In this document: positions 1 to 7,625 of the stretch, one piece after another | Layout: the number at the start of each line of letters is the position of its first letter | Numbering within the stretch: the first letter of the stretch is position 1 | Source of the DNA: JACJYE01 sp964432875 | GTDB taxonomy: Bacteria > Bacteroidota > Bacteroidia > Chitinophagales > Saprospiraceae | Direction: 5' to 3' | Assembly: GCA_964432875.1 (NCBI GenBank) | Contig: CAYSPJ010000077.1 | Span: 1 to 25,477, forward strand | Length of the DNA: 25,477 bases | Made by a program: the position numbers and the translations under genes | Notes under the pieces: generated by a model | Seen by the model: the letters and a program-made list of their open reading frames with translations, nothing else | Databases searched by the model: none | What the model was told of the DNA's origin: nothing

Positions 1-1
1 C

Positions 2-43
2 TACCGCAAACCTTTCTTGGAGACACTGAACTTGCTGAAGTAG
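2..43 (+). CDS. Possible 3' end of an upstream gene
   Basis: From base 2 a frame reads YRKPFLETLNLLK and then stops with TAG at 41-43. This is protein-like, and the strong hairpin at 64-93 would make a sensible 3' end for it. Only 13 codons are visible, so no family can be named and it may be chance. It would converge on the tRNA pair, whose transcripts end at the same hairpin. Confidence 0.2.
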   Translation, partial: YRKPFLETLNLLK

Positions 44-60
44 CTCGCCTTTACGTGACT

Positions 61-93
61 AAAAAAGGGCAGCTCGAAAACGAACTGCCCTTT
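61..93 (-). terminator. Intrinsic terminator of the tRNA pair
   Basis: A 9-bp stem (AAAGGGCAG at 64-72, CTGCCCTTT at 85-93) encloses a second TCG/CGA stem and an AAAA loop. Read on the minus strand it runs straight into a T tract (the A run at 61-66), the classical rho-independent form. It lies 7 bases past the 3' end of tRNA-Thr. On the plus strand the T run is short, but it could act in both directions. Confidence 0.85.
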
Positions 94-99
94 ACTGAG

Positions 100-172
<73 letters not shown>

Positions 173-210
173 ATTTTTGGGAGACTAACAGCGCTTTCGG
201 CACTGCTTTG

Positions 211-284
211 TCGGGGTGAGAGGATTTGAACCTCCGGCCTCGTCGTCCCGAACGACGCGCGCTACCGGGCTGCGCTACACCCCG
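211..284 (-). tRNA. tRNA-Pro (anticodon CGG)
   Basis: On the minus strand the acceptor stem is CGGGGTG/CACCCCG and the D-arm contains AGCGCAGCCCGGTAGCGC. The anticodon stem CGTCG/CGACG carries the loop TTCGGGA, giving anticodon CGG that reads CCG (Pro). The T-arm contains GGTTCAAATCC, the discriminator is A, and CCA is not encoded. First base C and the GGG in the anticodon loop are typical of proline tRNAs. It is the first gene after the promoter at 343-374. Confidence 0.96.
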
Positions 285-342
285 AATGTGTGTTTGCCCC
301 TTCGTTCAGAGGCTGAAAGACGGCTCTTTTTTTGAGCGCGTG

Positions 343-374
343 CAAAGATACAATAAACGGAAGGGAAAATCAAA
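343..374 (-). promoter_or_regulatory. Bacteroidota-type promoter of the tRNA-Pro/tRNA-Thr pair
   Basis: Reading the minus strand, TTTG (371-374), a 20-base spacer and TATCTTTG (343-350) match the Bacteroidota housekeeping consensus TTTG-N~20-TAnnTTTG exactly. Transcription would start near 336-340, about 50 bases before tRNA-Pro. No other gene intervenes, so this is the likely promoter for the tRNA transcript. Confidence 0.75.
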
Positions 375-504
375 GCTACATGGCTACTTTTTTGATGTTT
401 TTCGCTCCAGTCAGCAAAAACGTCAGCAGGGGCGAAAGCGTTCCCTATTCCTTAAAAAGGTGTTAAGAAAGCCCTCGGGAGAGGTGTTTTAACGTTAAAC
501 CCAT

Positions 505-512
505 TAAATTTG
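505..512 (+). promoter_or_regulatory. Candidate -7 element for the gene at 557
   Basis: TAAATTTG matches the -7 consensus TAnnTTTG exactly and lies 44 bases before the ATG at 557. No good TTTG -33 box is seen at the expected distance, so support is partial. Confidence 0.35.
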
Positions 513-556
513 TGTGCGACAACGCATTGTGAAAAAGCCCAAGCTGAACAGCCCGA

Positions 557-967
557 ATGAAAGACTTTTTTTTGAAGCGGCAATTGGAACGGATTGAACG
601 GGAAGTTAATGATGACTTTCTGATGATTCTCTCTTTTGGGGCCCGCTCCTACCCTACTAAAGAGCTGCATCAATTGCTGTGTCAGTTGGAGCAGAAGATG
701 CAGCAACTGGCTTACTACCGGCGCCTGCTTTATCTGGCTGGTAGCACTTTGATCGTGTGGTGTGCCTTGAGCTTCCTCTTTCAGTACTCCGAATTCAAGG
801 TGGGCACTTATGCCACTATGAGCCTGGCGATCTTGTCGATCCTGGTTTTTACTGCCGGCTCCATCTTCATTAATTCTAGATACCGCTCGGTCAGGCAAGC
901 CCATCAAATCGAGCGCATCATCGTCGAAGAAATCGACCGGCGGCGCAAAGATGCTTCGATTTTTTGA
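557..967 (+). CDS. Small membrane protein with two transmembrane helices, unknown function
   Basis: This 136-residue protein is not recognised as a named family. It starts with a charged, probably helical segment (residues 1-55, rich in Lys, Glu and Gln), followed by two hydrophobic helices at about 57-77 and 84-106. A cytoplasmic basic/acidic tail contains ERIIVEEIDRRRKD. Both ends would face the cytoplasm. A -7 promoter element lies 44 bases upstream. It is separated from the next gene by 206 bases, so it is probably its own transcript. The reading frame is favoured over the 151-codon minus-strand ORF it overlaps because its residue pattern is that of a membrane protein and its start has a promoter. 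A possible weak hairpin (AACCT/AGGTT, 967-982) follows the stop. Confidence 0.75.
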   Translation: MKDFFLKRQLERIEREVNDDFLMILSFGARSYPTKELHQLLCQLEQKMQQLAYYRRLLYLAGSTLIVWCALSFLFQYSEFKVGTYATMSLAILSILVFTAGSIFINSRYRSVRQAHQIERIIVEEIDRRRKDASIF

Positions 968-1173
968 ACCTGTTTTTAGGTTGCTGAAAACTTTTGCGCT
1001 TCCCCATAATCTTTGCTGCAGCTTGCTATTTTCCTGACTAAAAATGAACTAGCCCGGCGTTTTTTCCGTTAGTAGTAGTAGGACACCAAAATCACGCCTG
1101 CCTATAGAAGACAGCCTCTTACGCTTATTGTATCCTCATTTTATCATTTATTAATCTAAAAACCTTATCCTCC

Positions 1174-1575
1174 ATGAAAGACAAGACTAGAGAAAGGATC
1201 GCGTTGGGCTTGGGCCTGCTGGCTGGTACCGCACTGGGCGTTTTCCTGAACAGCGACAAAGGCAGAAAAGTCCGCAAAGATGCGGGTGAAAAAGCTGAAA
1301 AATTGGCTAAAGAAGCCAATGAACGCTTCTCTCACCTCACCGAAGAAGCTCGGGGTAAAGCGGAAGTCATCTCTTCCACCATCAACCATGCCGTGGAAGA
1401 TGGCCGGGATTACCTCATGCACGTAGGCGAAAACTTAAAAAAAAAGTTTAGCGGGGTAGAAGACAGGCTCGAGCATGCCAGCGAAGACTTCAGGGCCGGT
1501 ATGAAGTATGCTCTGCGCAACATCAAGAAAAAAGCCAAAGAACTGGAATACACCAAAGTAAATGGCTCTCACTAA
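1174..1575 (+). CDS. YtxH domain-containing envelope stress protein
   Basis: The protein has 133 residues. Residues 8-27 form a glycine-rich single transmembrane helix (GLGLLAGTALGVFL), followed by the typical YtxH 'NSDKGRKVRKDA' stretch and a long amphipathic, Lys/Glu/Ala-rich helix. This is the standard YtxH (gas-vesicle-like) architecture, with a small inner-membrane anchor and a coiled-coil tail. Members are often induced by stress or in stationary phase; their molecular role is poorly known, and E. coli YqjD of the related DUF883 type binds ribosomes at the membrane. It is followed by holin-X and YqjK-like genes, but a strong terminator directly after its stop would let it be made in excess of them. 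No consensus -7/-33 promoter was found in the 206 bases upstream, which may mean an alternative sigma factor is used. Confidence 0.85.
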   Translation: MKDKTRERIALGLGLLAGTALGVFLNSDKGRKVRKDAGEKAEKLAKEANERFSHLTEEARGKAEVISSTINHAVEDGRDYLMHVGENLKKKFSGVEDRLEHASEDFRAGMKYALRNIKKKAKELEYTKVNGSH

Positions 1576-1592
1576 TTTCACAACCGGCAAAT

Positions 1593-1625
1593 GGGCAGAA
1601 GGGTCATCCCTCTCTGCCCTTTTTT
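1593..1625 (+). terminator. Intrinsic terminator/attenuator inside the ytxH-holin cluster
   Basis: The stem GGGCAGA (1593-1599) pairs with TCTGCCC (1613-1619), extended by AGGG/CCCT around a TCAT loop with a single bulged C at 1612. Six Ts follow (1620-1625). It begins 18 bases after the YtxH stop and ends 41 bases before the next ATG. It should end most ytxH transcripts and lower the expression of the two following genes, unless they have their own promoter. Confidence 0.85.
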
Positions 1626-1665
1626 ATAACCTTGCCATCAACAAAAACCAACTAAGCAAGCCTCC

Positions 1666-2016
1666 ATGGACTCATCAGACACCATCCTCCAATCGGCAGG
1701 CGAAACTTACGCCTACGTCAAATCTTTCATTGAACAACAAATTGAATACACTAAGCTAGACCTGATAGATCGGTTTTCGGTGGCGATCAGCAGCGCTGTA
1801 ACCACCATCATCGTCACCTTCCTCATTTTGGCGGCATTGGGCTTTATATCTCTGGCAGCGGGTTTCTTCCTGGCCGAGCGCCTGGGCTCTTATGGCCAGG
1901 CCTTCCTCATCATCAGTGGGGCCTATGGGCTGGTTGCCCTCATCGCCATATTGTTCAGCCGGACGCTTATTACCCGGCCCATCCTTTCCAAAATGATTAA
2001 AATATTCTTCGAATAA
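1666..2016 (+). CDS. Phage holin family protein (Holin-X/YqjE-like)
   Basis: A 116-residue membrane protein. After a polar N-terminus with a YAYVKSFIEQQIEYTKLDLIDR-type amphipathic helix come two long hydrophobic hairpin helices, about residues 44-68 and 76-100, and then a short basic tail. This arrangement matches the Holin-X/DUF1469 (YqjE) family, which is named after phage holins but is common on chromosomes next to YtxH/DUF883 genes. It is probably an inner-membrane protein working with its neighbours rather than a lysis protein, since no endolysin or other phage gene is nearby. The next gene starts 8 bases after its stop, so the two are co-transcribed. Confidence 0.8.
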   Translation: MDSSDTILQSAGETYAYVKSFIEQQIEYTKLDLIDRFSVAISSAVTTIIVTFLILAALGFISLAAGFFLAERLGSYGQAFLIISGAYGLVALIAILFSRTLITRPILSKMIKIFFE

Positions 2017-2024
2017 GCCAAGCC

Positions 2025-2342
2025 ATGAAACATCGCGAAATAAAAACGTTGGAAGATTTGCGGCAGCGCAAATACGAATTGAAGATAGAGATGAAACTGA
2101 CGCGACAGGCGCTCGATCACAGCCTGCGTTATACCCGCATGGGCGCCCAGCGTTTCTTGGTTTATGGCATGTTGCTACCTCTGGGGCTCAATAGCTTGTC
2201 GGCCATGCTATTCAACGAGAATCGAGCTCAAGGCGACAAGCCCCAATGGCTCTTGTTTGTAGAACAAATGGTGGAAACCATCTCCCGCATTTATGATCCC
2301 CCTGAAGTAGAAGAAGACGATGAGGCGGAAGAGAAGAGCTAG
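2025..2342 (+). CDS. YqjK-like small protein, third gene of the YtxH/holin cluster
   Basis: The protein has 105 residues. The N-terminal half is a charged helix (KTLEDLRQRKYELKIEMKL) followed by a moderately hydrophobic segment at about 46-66 (FLVYGMLLPLGLNSLSAML). The tail is very acidic (EVEEDDEAEE). The position directly after a YqjE-like gene and the short basic/acidic helical design recall E. coli YqjK, but this is a match of position and style, not a clear sequence match. It starts 8 bases after the holin-X stop and ends 60 bases before the convergent folC stop, with no clear terminator between. Confidence 0.7.
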   Translation: MKHREIKTLEDLRQRKYELKIEMKLTRQALDHSLRYTRMGAQRFLVYGMLLPLGLNSLSAMLFNENRAQGDKPQWLLFVEQMVETISRIYDPPEVEEDDEAEEKS

Positions 2343-2402
2343 GGTTAGTGTCCCCCCAACTGATTGTTCCTTTCAAAGCTTATCCTAACCTGAGCCAAGT
2401 GC

Positions 2403-3701
2403 TTAGTGCACGACCTCTGCCACCACGAAAATACTGCCTCCTACGTAAATCAAGTCATTGGGATCAGCATGTCGGCGTGCGGCGCGTAAAGCCTGGCGCA
2501 CCGAGCTATATGCCTTGCCTTTCAGGCCCAGCGCGCTAGCCTCTTGGCGAAGCTTTTCGGCATCGAGCCCGCGAGGGATATCTGGGCGGGCGAAGTAATA
2601 TACCGCTTCCCGCGGCATTTGCCGCAACAGCTTAGCCGGGTCTTTATCGCTCACGGTGCCCATTACGATATGCAGCTGGCGATAGGGTATTTGTTGCAGC
2701 GCGGCCATCGCCAAGGCCATGCCCGCTTCGTTGTGGGCGCTGTCACACAGGATGGTAGGGCGTTCTCCCAGGGTTTGCCAGCGGCCAATCATATTGCTTA
2801 ATTGGCGCAGGTTAGACAAGCCTTGGCGCAAGGCTGCCTCTGAAATATGCCAGCGCGCGGGCAGGCATTCCAAGGCATGTAGGGCTGTTTGGAGATTTTT
2901 GCCTTGGTAAGGCCCCAGGGCGTCGAGCTCCAGCGCTTCCAAATATAGGTGCCCATCCCGGTGTACATCATAAATAGCACGGGGGGGATCCACGCCCCGC
3001 CTTTCGGCGCGATAGCGCTGGTCTGCAAAAACAATCGGCGCCTGCTCAGCTGTGGCTTTGGCCAAGAATACTGGTGCCGTTTCCGGATGCGTTTCGCCAA
3101 CCACTACCGGTATGCCCGGCTTGATGATGCCTGCCTTTTCAGCAGCGATCTGCGGCAGGGTGTCCCCCAGGAAATCCATGTGGTCAAAGCTGATATTGGT
3201 GATGACCGACAATTCCGGAGTGATGACATTGGTGCTATCCAGCCGCCCGCCCAGCCCGACTTCGATGACGGCCACATCCACCTGTGATTGGGCGAAATAA
3301 TCGAAAGCCATGGCAACAGTAATCTCAAAAAAAGAAGGCTGTATCTCCTCAAATAAATGGCGGTAGCGCGCTACAAACTCCACGACGTAGTCACGGCTGG
3401 CATATTGCCCGTCAATTTTGATGCGCTCCCGGAAATCCCGGTAATGAGGAGAGGTATATAAGCCCACCTTATACCCGGCCGCCTGCAAGGCCGCACTGAG
3501 AAAATGCGCGACCGAGCCCTTGCCATTAGTGCCCGCCACATGGATGGAAGGGAAGCGCTCCTGAGGTTGCCCTAGCGCGGCACAAAGTGCCAGGGTGTTG
3601 GAAAGGTCCTTTTTGAAGGCTGCCGGCCCGATGCGTTGAAACATGGGTAGTTGGCGATAAAGGAAGTCTAGTGTCGTTTGGTATTGTCCGCGTTTTGCCA
3701 T
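2403..3701 (-). CDS. folC: Bifunctional folylpolyglutamate synthase/dihydrofolate synthase
   Basis: A 432-residue Mur-ligase-family enzyme of usual length. It joins glutamate to dihydropteroate and to folates using ATP, in the cytoplasm. The P-loop HVAGTNGKGS lies at residues 54-63, the downstream YTSPH and RERI motifs follow, then EVGLGGRLDSTNV and NISFDHMDFLG of the central domain. DSAHNEAGM, near residue 320, is the C-terminal ADP-glucose-side motif. The start at 3701 fits the family, where the protein begins a few residues before a YQxTLDFLYxxLPMFQRIG motif. A perfect TAnnTTTG box ends 4 bases before the ATG, so the mRNA is predicted to have almost no leader. The window also carries thyA of folate metabolism, but far away. 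Confidence 0.95.
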   Translation of the reverse strand: MAKRGQYQTTLDFLYRQLPMFQRIGPAAFKKDLSNTLALCAALGQPQERFPSIHVAGTNGKGSVAHFLSAALQAAGYKVGLYTSPHYRDFRERIKIDGQYASRDYVVEFVARYRHLFEEIQPSFFEITVAMAFDYFAQSQVDVAVIEVGLGGRLDSTNVITPELSVITNISFDHMDFLGDTLPQIAAEKAGIIKPGIPVVVGETHPETAPVFLAKATAEQAPIVFADQRYRAERRGVDPPRAIYDVHRDGHLYLEALELDALGPYQGKNLQTALHALECLPARWHISEAALRQGLSNLRQLSNMIGRWQTLGERPTILCDSAHNEAGMALAMAALQQIPYRQLHIVMGTVSDKDPAKLLRQMPREAVYYFARPDIPRGLDAEKLRQEASALGLKGKAYSSVRQALRAARRHADPNDLIYVGGSIFVVAEVVH

Positions 3702-3705
3702 GAGG

Positions 3706-3713
3706 CAAAGGTA
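3706..3713 (-). promoter_or_regulatory. -7 promoter element directly before folC (leaderless start)
   Basis: The minus strand reads TACCTTTG, an exact TAnnTTTG, ending 4 bases before the folC ATG. The transcript would begin at or within a few bases of the start codon. A good TTTG -33 box is not visible at normal spacing. The same bases form a small palindrome, TTTGCC-TCAT-GGCAAA (3693-3708), with the ATG at the loop edge. Confidence 0.5.
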
Positions 3714-3743
3714 AGCTGAAATTCAATATGCCGTATCATTCTG

Positions 3744-3935
3744 TCAGGGCAGCGGGAGCGGCATGTCTGCCTCTGCCACAGTCGGCTGCACTGCTGCCGG
3801 GGCTTCCGGCAGTATGCTTTCCGGCACTGCCGCCACCGTTTTTTCCATGAGGCTAAGCGGCAGGAAAGAAAGCGCGATGAGCAAACACTGTAGGGCGATG
3901 AGCCAATGGGAAGACAGTTTTTTGAATATTGGCAT
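3744..3935 (-). CDS. Possible small membrane-anchored proline/alanine-rich protein
   Basis: From ATG 3935 the frame gives 63 residues: a short basic start (MPIFKKLSSHW), one hydrophobic helix (LIALQCLLIALSFLPLSLM), then a Pro/Ala/Val/Glu-rich tail (PESILPEAPAAVQPTV). This is a normal design for a small exported or anchored protein. An in-frame ATG at 4034 would give 96 residues, but that extension looks non-coding. The gene is upstream of folC on the same strand with a 42-base gap. It is not recognised, no promoter is clear, and chance is possible. Confidence 0.4.
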   Translation of the reverse strand: MPIFKKLSSHWLIALQCLLIALSFLPLSLMEKTVAAVPESILPEAPAAVQPTVAEADMPLPLP

Positions 3936-4344
3936 GATTGGCGGTTTTATACCCTTTAAACGCGCCGACCGGGCCCCAACCACAAAAAACACCGGCCTTT
4001 GACATAAGTATAACATTTGTGTTAAGGAAGTCAAATCAGCAAAAAAAGCAGCGATTGGCGCAGATGTTTTTTAGCTTTGCATGTTTTTGGGCTTATTCCA
4101 GTTTTGCTTTCCTGCCTTCGGAAAATGAGCGCAAGCCCCCGCGAGCAAGCCATTAATTCAATAGGCTTGACGCGATAGGCCAGCGGGGCGGGAAAAATGA
4201 GTTATTTTCAGCCCCACGCAAAAGCAAGCCCGGCTAGGTGACCGAAAAAAGGCGCCGCGTGGGCAGAAAAGAACCCTTTAGCCCGCGATGACCTCATTTC
4301 AACAAGTCAAATAACAACATCCAAATACCATAATCAACAACAAT
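3936..4344. other. 409-base gap before the hydrolase gene; possible long leader with structure
   Basis: No convincing gene is seen. A plus-strand TAGCTTTG at 4072-4079 matches the -7 consensus exactly but lacks a well-spaced -33 box and is 265 bases before the ATG at 4345. Between them lie a CAAGCC/GGCTTG hairpin (4146-4151 with 4164-4169) and a CCCACGC/GCGTGGG pairing (4213-4219 with 4257-4263) enclosing small palindromes. GCAAGCC occurs three times. It resembles no riboswitch class I recognise; the last 60 bases before the ATG are A-rich and unstructured. Confidence 0.4.
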
Positions 4345-5769
4345 ATGAAACGATTGTACGTCCTGTTCCTCTCCGTTGCTTTATTATCTACCGCGCTGAG
4401 CGCACAAGAGCTCATCAGCGTCACCTACAAAGGCAACCGCACCAAAGCACAGATGGTCGCCGATTTCGGCATCTTTATGCAGTACGGTGTGAATATGTAC
4501 AAATTTCAATACACGACTTTAGATGTGAAAGGGCAGCCCGATACCGCCTCCGGGCTATTCGTCTTGCCCGATGTGCCCTCAGCCAGCGTGCCGCTGCTCG
4601 TTTTTATGCACGGCACGGTAAACTCCAAAACCGACGTGCCCTCCCAACTAGCCGGCGGCTATGAGCTAGCAATGGTGTATGCCGCCCTGGGCTATGCAAC
4701 CGCCGCTCCTGATTTATTGGGGCTGGGCGACTCGCGAGGCTTCCACCCTTACCTTCATGCCGCCTCGCAGTCTTCGGCAGCTATCGACATGCTCTATGCG
4801 GCCAGGGAATATCTGGAGAGTTCGCCAGATTTCGAGCACAACGACAGGCTTTTCCTAACGGGTTATTCGCAAGGGGGGCATGCCTCAATGGGTTTGCACC
4901 GCGAGCTGGAAGCCAACTATCAGGAGGAATGGCCAGTGACCGCTGCCGCCCACATGTCGGGGCCGTATAGCCTCTCCGGCGTGATGCGGGACTTTGCTAC
5001 CAGCGACGCCACCTACAACTACATCGGCTACATCCCCAATATCTTCCTGGGGCTGAACGAAGCCTACCAGCTGTACGACGATTTCTCACTGGTTTTTAAA
5101 CAACCTTACCTCACGCCGATTGAAGCTTATTATGCTGGCAGCATCACTTTGTCTGATCTAAACAACACCCTGATCGCGATGCTCGTGAATGAGGTTGGCG
5201 CCCCCATCCCCCGCTATCTTTTCCAGGATAGCATCCTGCTGGGCGTAGCCGAAGACCCCAACCACCCCATCAACGTAGCGCTGGCTGATAATGATGTATA
5301 TGACTGGGCCCCACAAGCGCCTACCCGCCTGTACTATTGCACGGCCGATGACCAGGTGCTATATACCAACAGCCTGGTGGCCGATTCGGTGATGAATGCC
5401 AATGGCGCCCCCGACGTCCAGTCTATCGATGCCAATCCAATCGCCGACCACGGCCAATGCGTCGAGCCGGCGGTCACCCGAGCGATTTTCTTCTTTGGGC
5501 CATTGCAAGACTTCATGGTCTCTACCTTGGAGATGGCCGCAACCCCCTATCGCGTTTTCCCTAATCCTGCCCGTGGCCAATGCTGGGTAGAAGGGCTGCA
5601 AGCGGGCGATGAAATCCTGTTGCTAGACCTGGAAGGCCGCCTGCTGGAGCGCCGCCGCGTAGCTAGCGACAAGGAGGAGCTGTCTTGGCAAAATCATCAA
5701 GCGGGCATCTATTTCCTACAGATTCTGGGGCAGCGCGGTGTGGCAATACAAAAAATAGTGCTGCATTAA
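4345..5769 (+). CDS. Secreted alpha/beta hydrolase (lipase/esterase-like) with T9SS type A sorting domain
   Basis: The protein has 474 residues. A signal peptide (MKRLYVLFLSVALLSTALSAQ) is followed by an alpha/beta-hydrolase domain, about residues 50-385. Visible features are the oxyanion loop MHGT (88-91), the nucleophile elbow GYSQGG with Ser175, a candidate acid at Asp335/336 (CTADDQ) and a candidate His369 (ADHGQ). The C-terminal ~75 residues (YRVFPNPARGQ to the end, with GRLLERR, AGIYFLQI and a basic end) are a type A T9SS sorting domain, so the enzyme should cross the outer membrane and be released or attached to the cell surface. The natural substrate is unknown; a lipid ester or similar is likely. 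It is an independent gene with long gaps on both sides. Confidence 0.88.
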   Translation: MKRLYVLFLSVALLSTALSAQELISVTYKGNRTKAQMVADFGIFMQYGVNMYKFQYTTLDVKGQPDTASGLFVLPDVPSASVPLLVFMHGTVNSKTDVPSQLAGGYELAMVYAALGYATAAPDLLGLGDSRGFHPYLHAASQSSAAIDMLYAAREYLESSPDFEHNDRLFLTGYSQGGHASMGLHRELEANYQEEWPVTAAAHMSGPYSLSGVMRDFATSDATYNYIGYIPNIFLGLNEAYQLYDDFSLVFKQPYLTPIEAYYAGSITLSDLNNTLIAMLVNEVGAPIPRYLFQDSILLGVAEDPNHPINVALADNDVYDWAPQAPTRLYYCTADDQVLYTNSLVADSVMNANGAPDVQSIDANPIADHGQCVEPAVTRAIFFFGPLQDFMVSTLEMAATPYRVFPNPARGQCWVEGLQAGDEILLLDLEGRLLERRRVASDKEELSWQNHQAGIYFLQILGQRGVAIQKIVLH

Positions 5770-6084
5770 ATGAGCACAGCAGCGGTATTTTTATGGCAAA
5801 TTTGTTAGCACCTAAGCAGAATCCTGCTTATCTTCATCCTTTGCATTAGTAAGCGGCTAGTAAGAACTCTTGCTTCCGCGAGCAAGTGCCAGGAGATGAC
5901 GTAATGTACCCATTATATATATCCCCTGGATGCTTAGCCCAAGCAAAGAGACGATTAGCGATGATGGTGGCGTGCAGTATGAAAAGACCTGGCCCTTTCG
6001 CTGGCATGCTCTGTCACATTAATGCTAATTTATTATAGGCGTGCTGGGCAGTTTTTTTTCATTGTCCAAAAAACTCCCTAAGGT
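5770..6084. other. 315-base gap between the hydrolase and TolC-type genes
   Basis: No gene seen. Two small perfect hairpins follow the hydrolase: AAGCAG-AATC-CTGCTT (5814-5829) and CTTGCT-TCCGCG-AGCAAG (5869-5886). Neither is followed by a real T run, so they are weak terminators at best. A T8 run lies just before the next gene. No TAnnTTTG box was found on the plus strand. Confidence 0.4.
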
Positions 6085-7341
6085 ATGTATAACTCAGCCT
6101 GCTTTTTGCCATTTTGCAAGATACCAAGAAAGCGTCGGGCGTCAAAGGCAATTGCTCTGACTCTAGCTGGGCTATTAGCCGTGGCACCGCCACTGCTAGC
6201 CCAAAATGAAGAGCTGAGCCTGGAAGCTGCTTTTGAGGTAGCTAGCCGAAACTACCCCTTGATTAAGCGCGATCAACAATACATCCAACAGCAAAACGCC
6301 CTGATCCCTTCGGCGGCAGCCCGCCCCAACACCCGGATATTTATAGCCGGAGATGAAGCCGACTTCCAAACGATACGCGGCATTCATGGCGTAGGTTTTA
6401 TCCAGGATTTCAATTGGCCAGGCGTGAAAGCGCGCCGGGAGAAACTGCTACAGCAAGGCTTGCTACTGGGCAATGCCCAACTTGAGCTCACCCAGTTTGA
6501 ACTCCGCAAACGAGTAGGGCAAGCCTACCTGGAGGTCCTATATGCCCAAGAACGGCAGGGGCTGGCCAGCCAGGAAGCAGAGTTTTTCACGGAACTAGTG
6601 GACCTGGCCCAGTTGCGTTTTGATTTGGGGGAAACAGGAAAAATCCCGGTGCTTTCCGCCCAAAGCAAACAAAAGGAAGCGAGCCTGCGCCAACAACAAG
6701 CCAAGCAAGATGTAGCTATCGCCTTGACCGCCTTCAACAACTGGCTCTACTCCGATACCCTCTATGAGGTGGCCCTGCGGCAATTGCCCGCCCCGGAAGG
6801 GTACTTCTCCTGGTTTGTCAATCGGGGGCACCCCCTGCTGCTATATCGACAACAGGAAGTAAACCTGGCTCAAACCCGCATCCCGCTGGAGGAGGTACAA
6901 AGGATGCCCCAAATCCGCACCGGCGGCCAATTGCAGATGGTGGATGGCAACTCCCCTTTCTATGCTTATCAGTTAGGGCTCAGCTTGCCCCTGGGGCTCA
7001 AGGCCATCCGCGCTCGCGTAGAGGGTGCCAAACTGGCTGTGGAAACCAGCAATATAGAATTGGAAGCCGCCCAAAAGGAATTAGAAAATGAGCGCCGCCA
7101 TCTACTGGAAAAATTAAAAAGCGAACAGGCTACGCTCGATTTCCTGCGCCGGGAAATACTGCCCTTGGCCGACCAACTAATCGAAGATTCCCGCAAAGCT
7201 TACGCCCAGGGCGCCGTCGAATACCAAGATTACCTCCGCAACCTGGAACAAGCCATCGGCAACCGCCGACAGTATCTGGATGCTTTGTACCGCTATAATG
7301 TATTGAAATTGGAGCTGGAGTTCCTCAGCGGCAGGAGATGA
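6085..7341 (+). CDS. TolC-family outer-membrane efflux protein (CzcC/CusC type)
   Basis: A 418-residue protein with a rather long, basic N-terminal region and a signal peptide ending near ALLAQ (residue 40). The mature protein shows the two-repeat TolC pattern: LSLEAAFEVASRNYPLIKRDQ at the start of repeat 1, long heptad-rich helices, and a repeated YLEVLYAQER / YLDALYRYNVLKLELE segment. The length fits the short CzcC-like branch used with metal RND pumps. It would form the outer-membrane channel of a tripartite exporter. The expected RND pump and adaptor genes are not next to it; instead a truncated haem-binding gene follows 48 bases later. The upstream start is the only ATG that keeps the signal peptide. 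Confidence 0.88.
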   Translation: MYNSACFLPFCKIPRKRRASKAIALTLAGLLAVAPPLLAQNEELSLEAAFEVASRNYPLIKRDQQYIQQQNALIPSAAARPNTRIFIAGDEADFQTIRGIHGVGFIQDFNWPGVKARREKLLQQGLLLGNAQLELTQFELRKRVGQAYLEVLYAQERQGLASQEAEFFTELVDLAQLRFDLGETGKIPVLSAQSKQKEASLRQQQAKQDVAIALTAFNNWLYSDTLYEVALRQLPAPEGYFSWFVNRGHPLLLYRQQEVNLAQTRIPLEEVQRMPQIRTGGQLQMVDGNSPFYAYQLGLSLPLGLKAIRARVEGAKLAVETSNIELEAAQKELENERRHLLEKLKSEQATLDFLRREILPLADQLIEDSRKAYAQGAVEYQDYLRNLEQAIGNRRQYLDALYRYNVLKLELEFLSGRR

Positions 7342-7389
7342 TCACTTCGTCAGTAAAAAACATGCCTGTAACCGTAAAACAACAAAAAG

Positions 7390-7587
7390 ATGTCCAAAAC
7401 AATCAAGTATGTCTTACTGGGATTGCTAGGCGCACTGGTTTTGATCCAGTTGTTCCCGGCAAACAAAACCAACCCGCCAGTGTCCGCCGGCCAGGATTTT
7501 TTGACTTTGACCAGCCCTGATGCTGAAATGGCTGGCTTGATAAAAAGCGCCTGCTACGACTGCCATTCTCATGAGACAAACTACCCT
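7390..7587 (+). pseudogene. Truncated haem-binding domain protein (Haem_bd family)
   Basis: The ORF starts with a signal anchor (YVLLGLLGALVLIQLF) and reaches the family's haem motif ACYDCHSHETNYP with Cys55, Cys58 and His59. Normal members continue for 60-80 more residues (WYSNIAPVSWW-like after NYP). Here the match ends at residue 66, and the frame then runs into unrelated sequence and the reverse complement of the next gene's 3' end, stopping at 7734. The break therefore lies close to 7587. Families of this type often stand in metal-efflux or cytochrome loci, which fits the TolC-type gene just upstream. The remaining product is unlikely to be functional, although it could still bind haem. 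Confidence 0.8.
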
Positions 7588-7625
7588 CTGCTTGAGCCAG
7601 GGGCGAACTTGACCTTTCTGCACCT

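Noticed and set aside
226..492. 88-codon plus-strand ORF over the tRNA-Pro region
   Set aside because: It is the reverse complement of the tRNA and its promoter; the residue string has no protein character.
1666..2016. Prophage lysis cassette suggested by the holin-like protein
   Set aside because: No endolysin, spanin or other phage gene is near; the context (YtxH and YqjK-like neighbours) fits the chromosomal holin-X/YqjE family.
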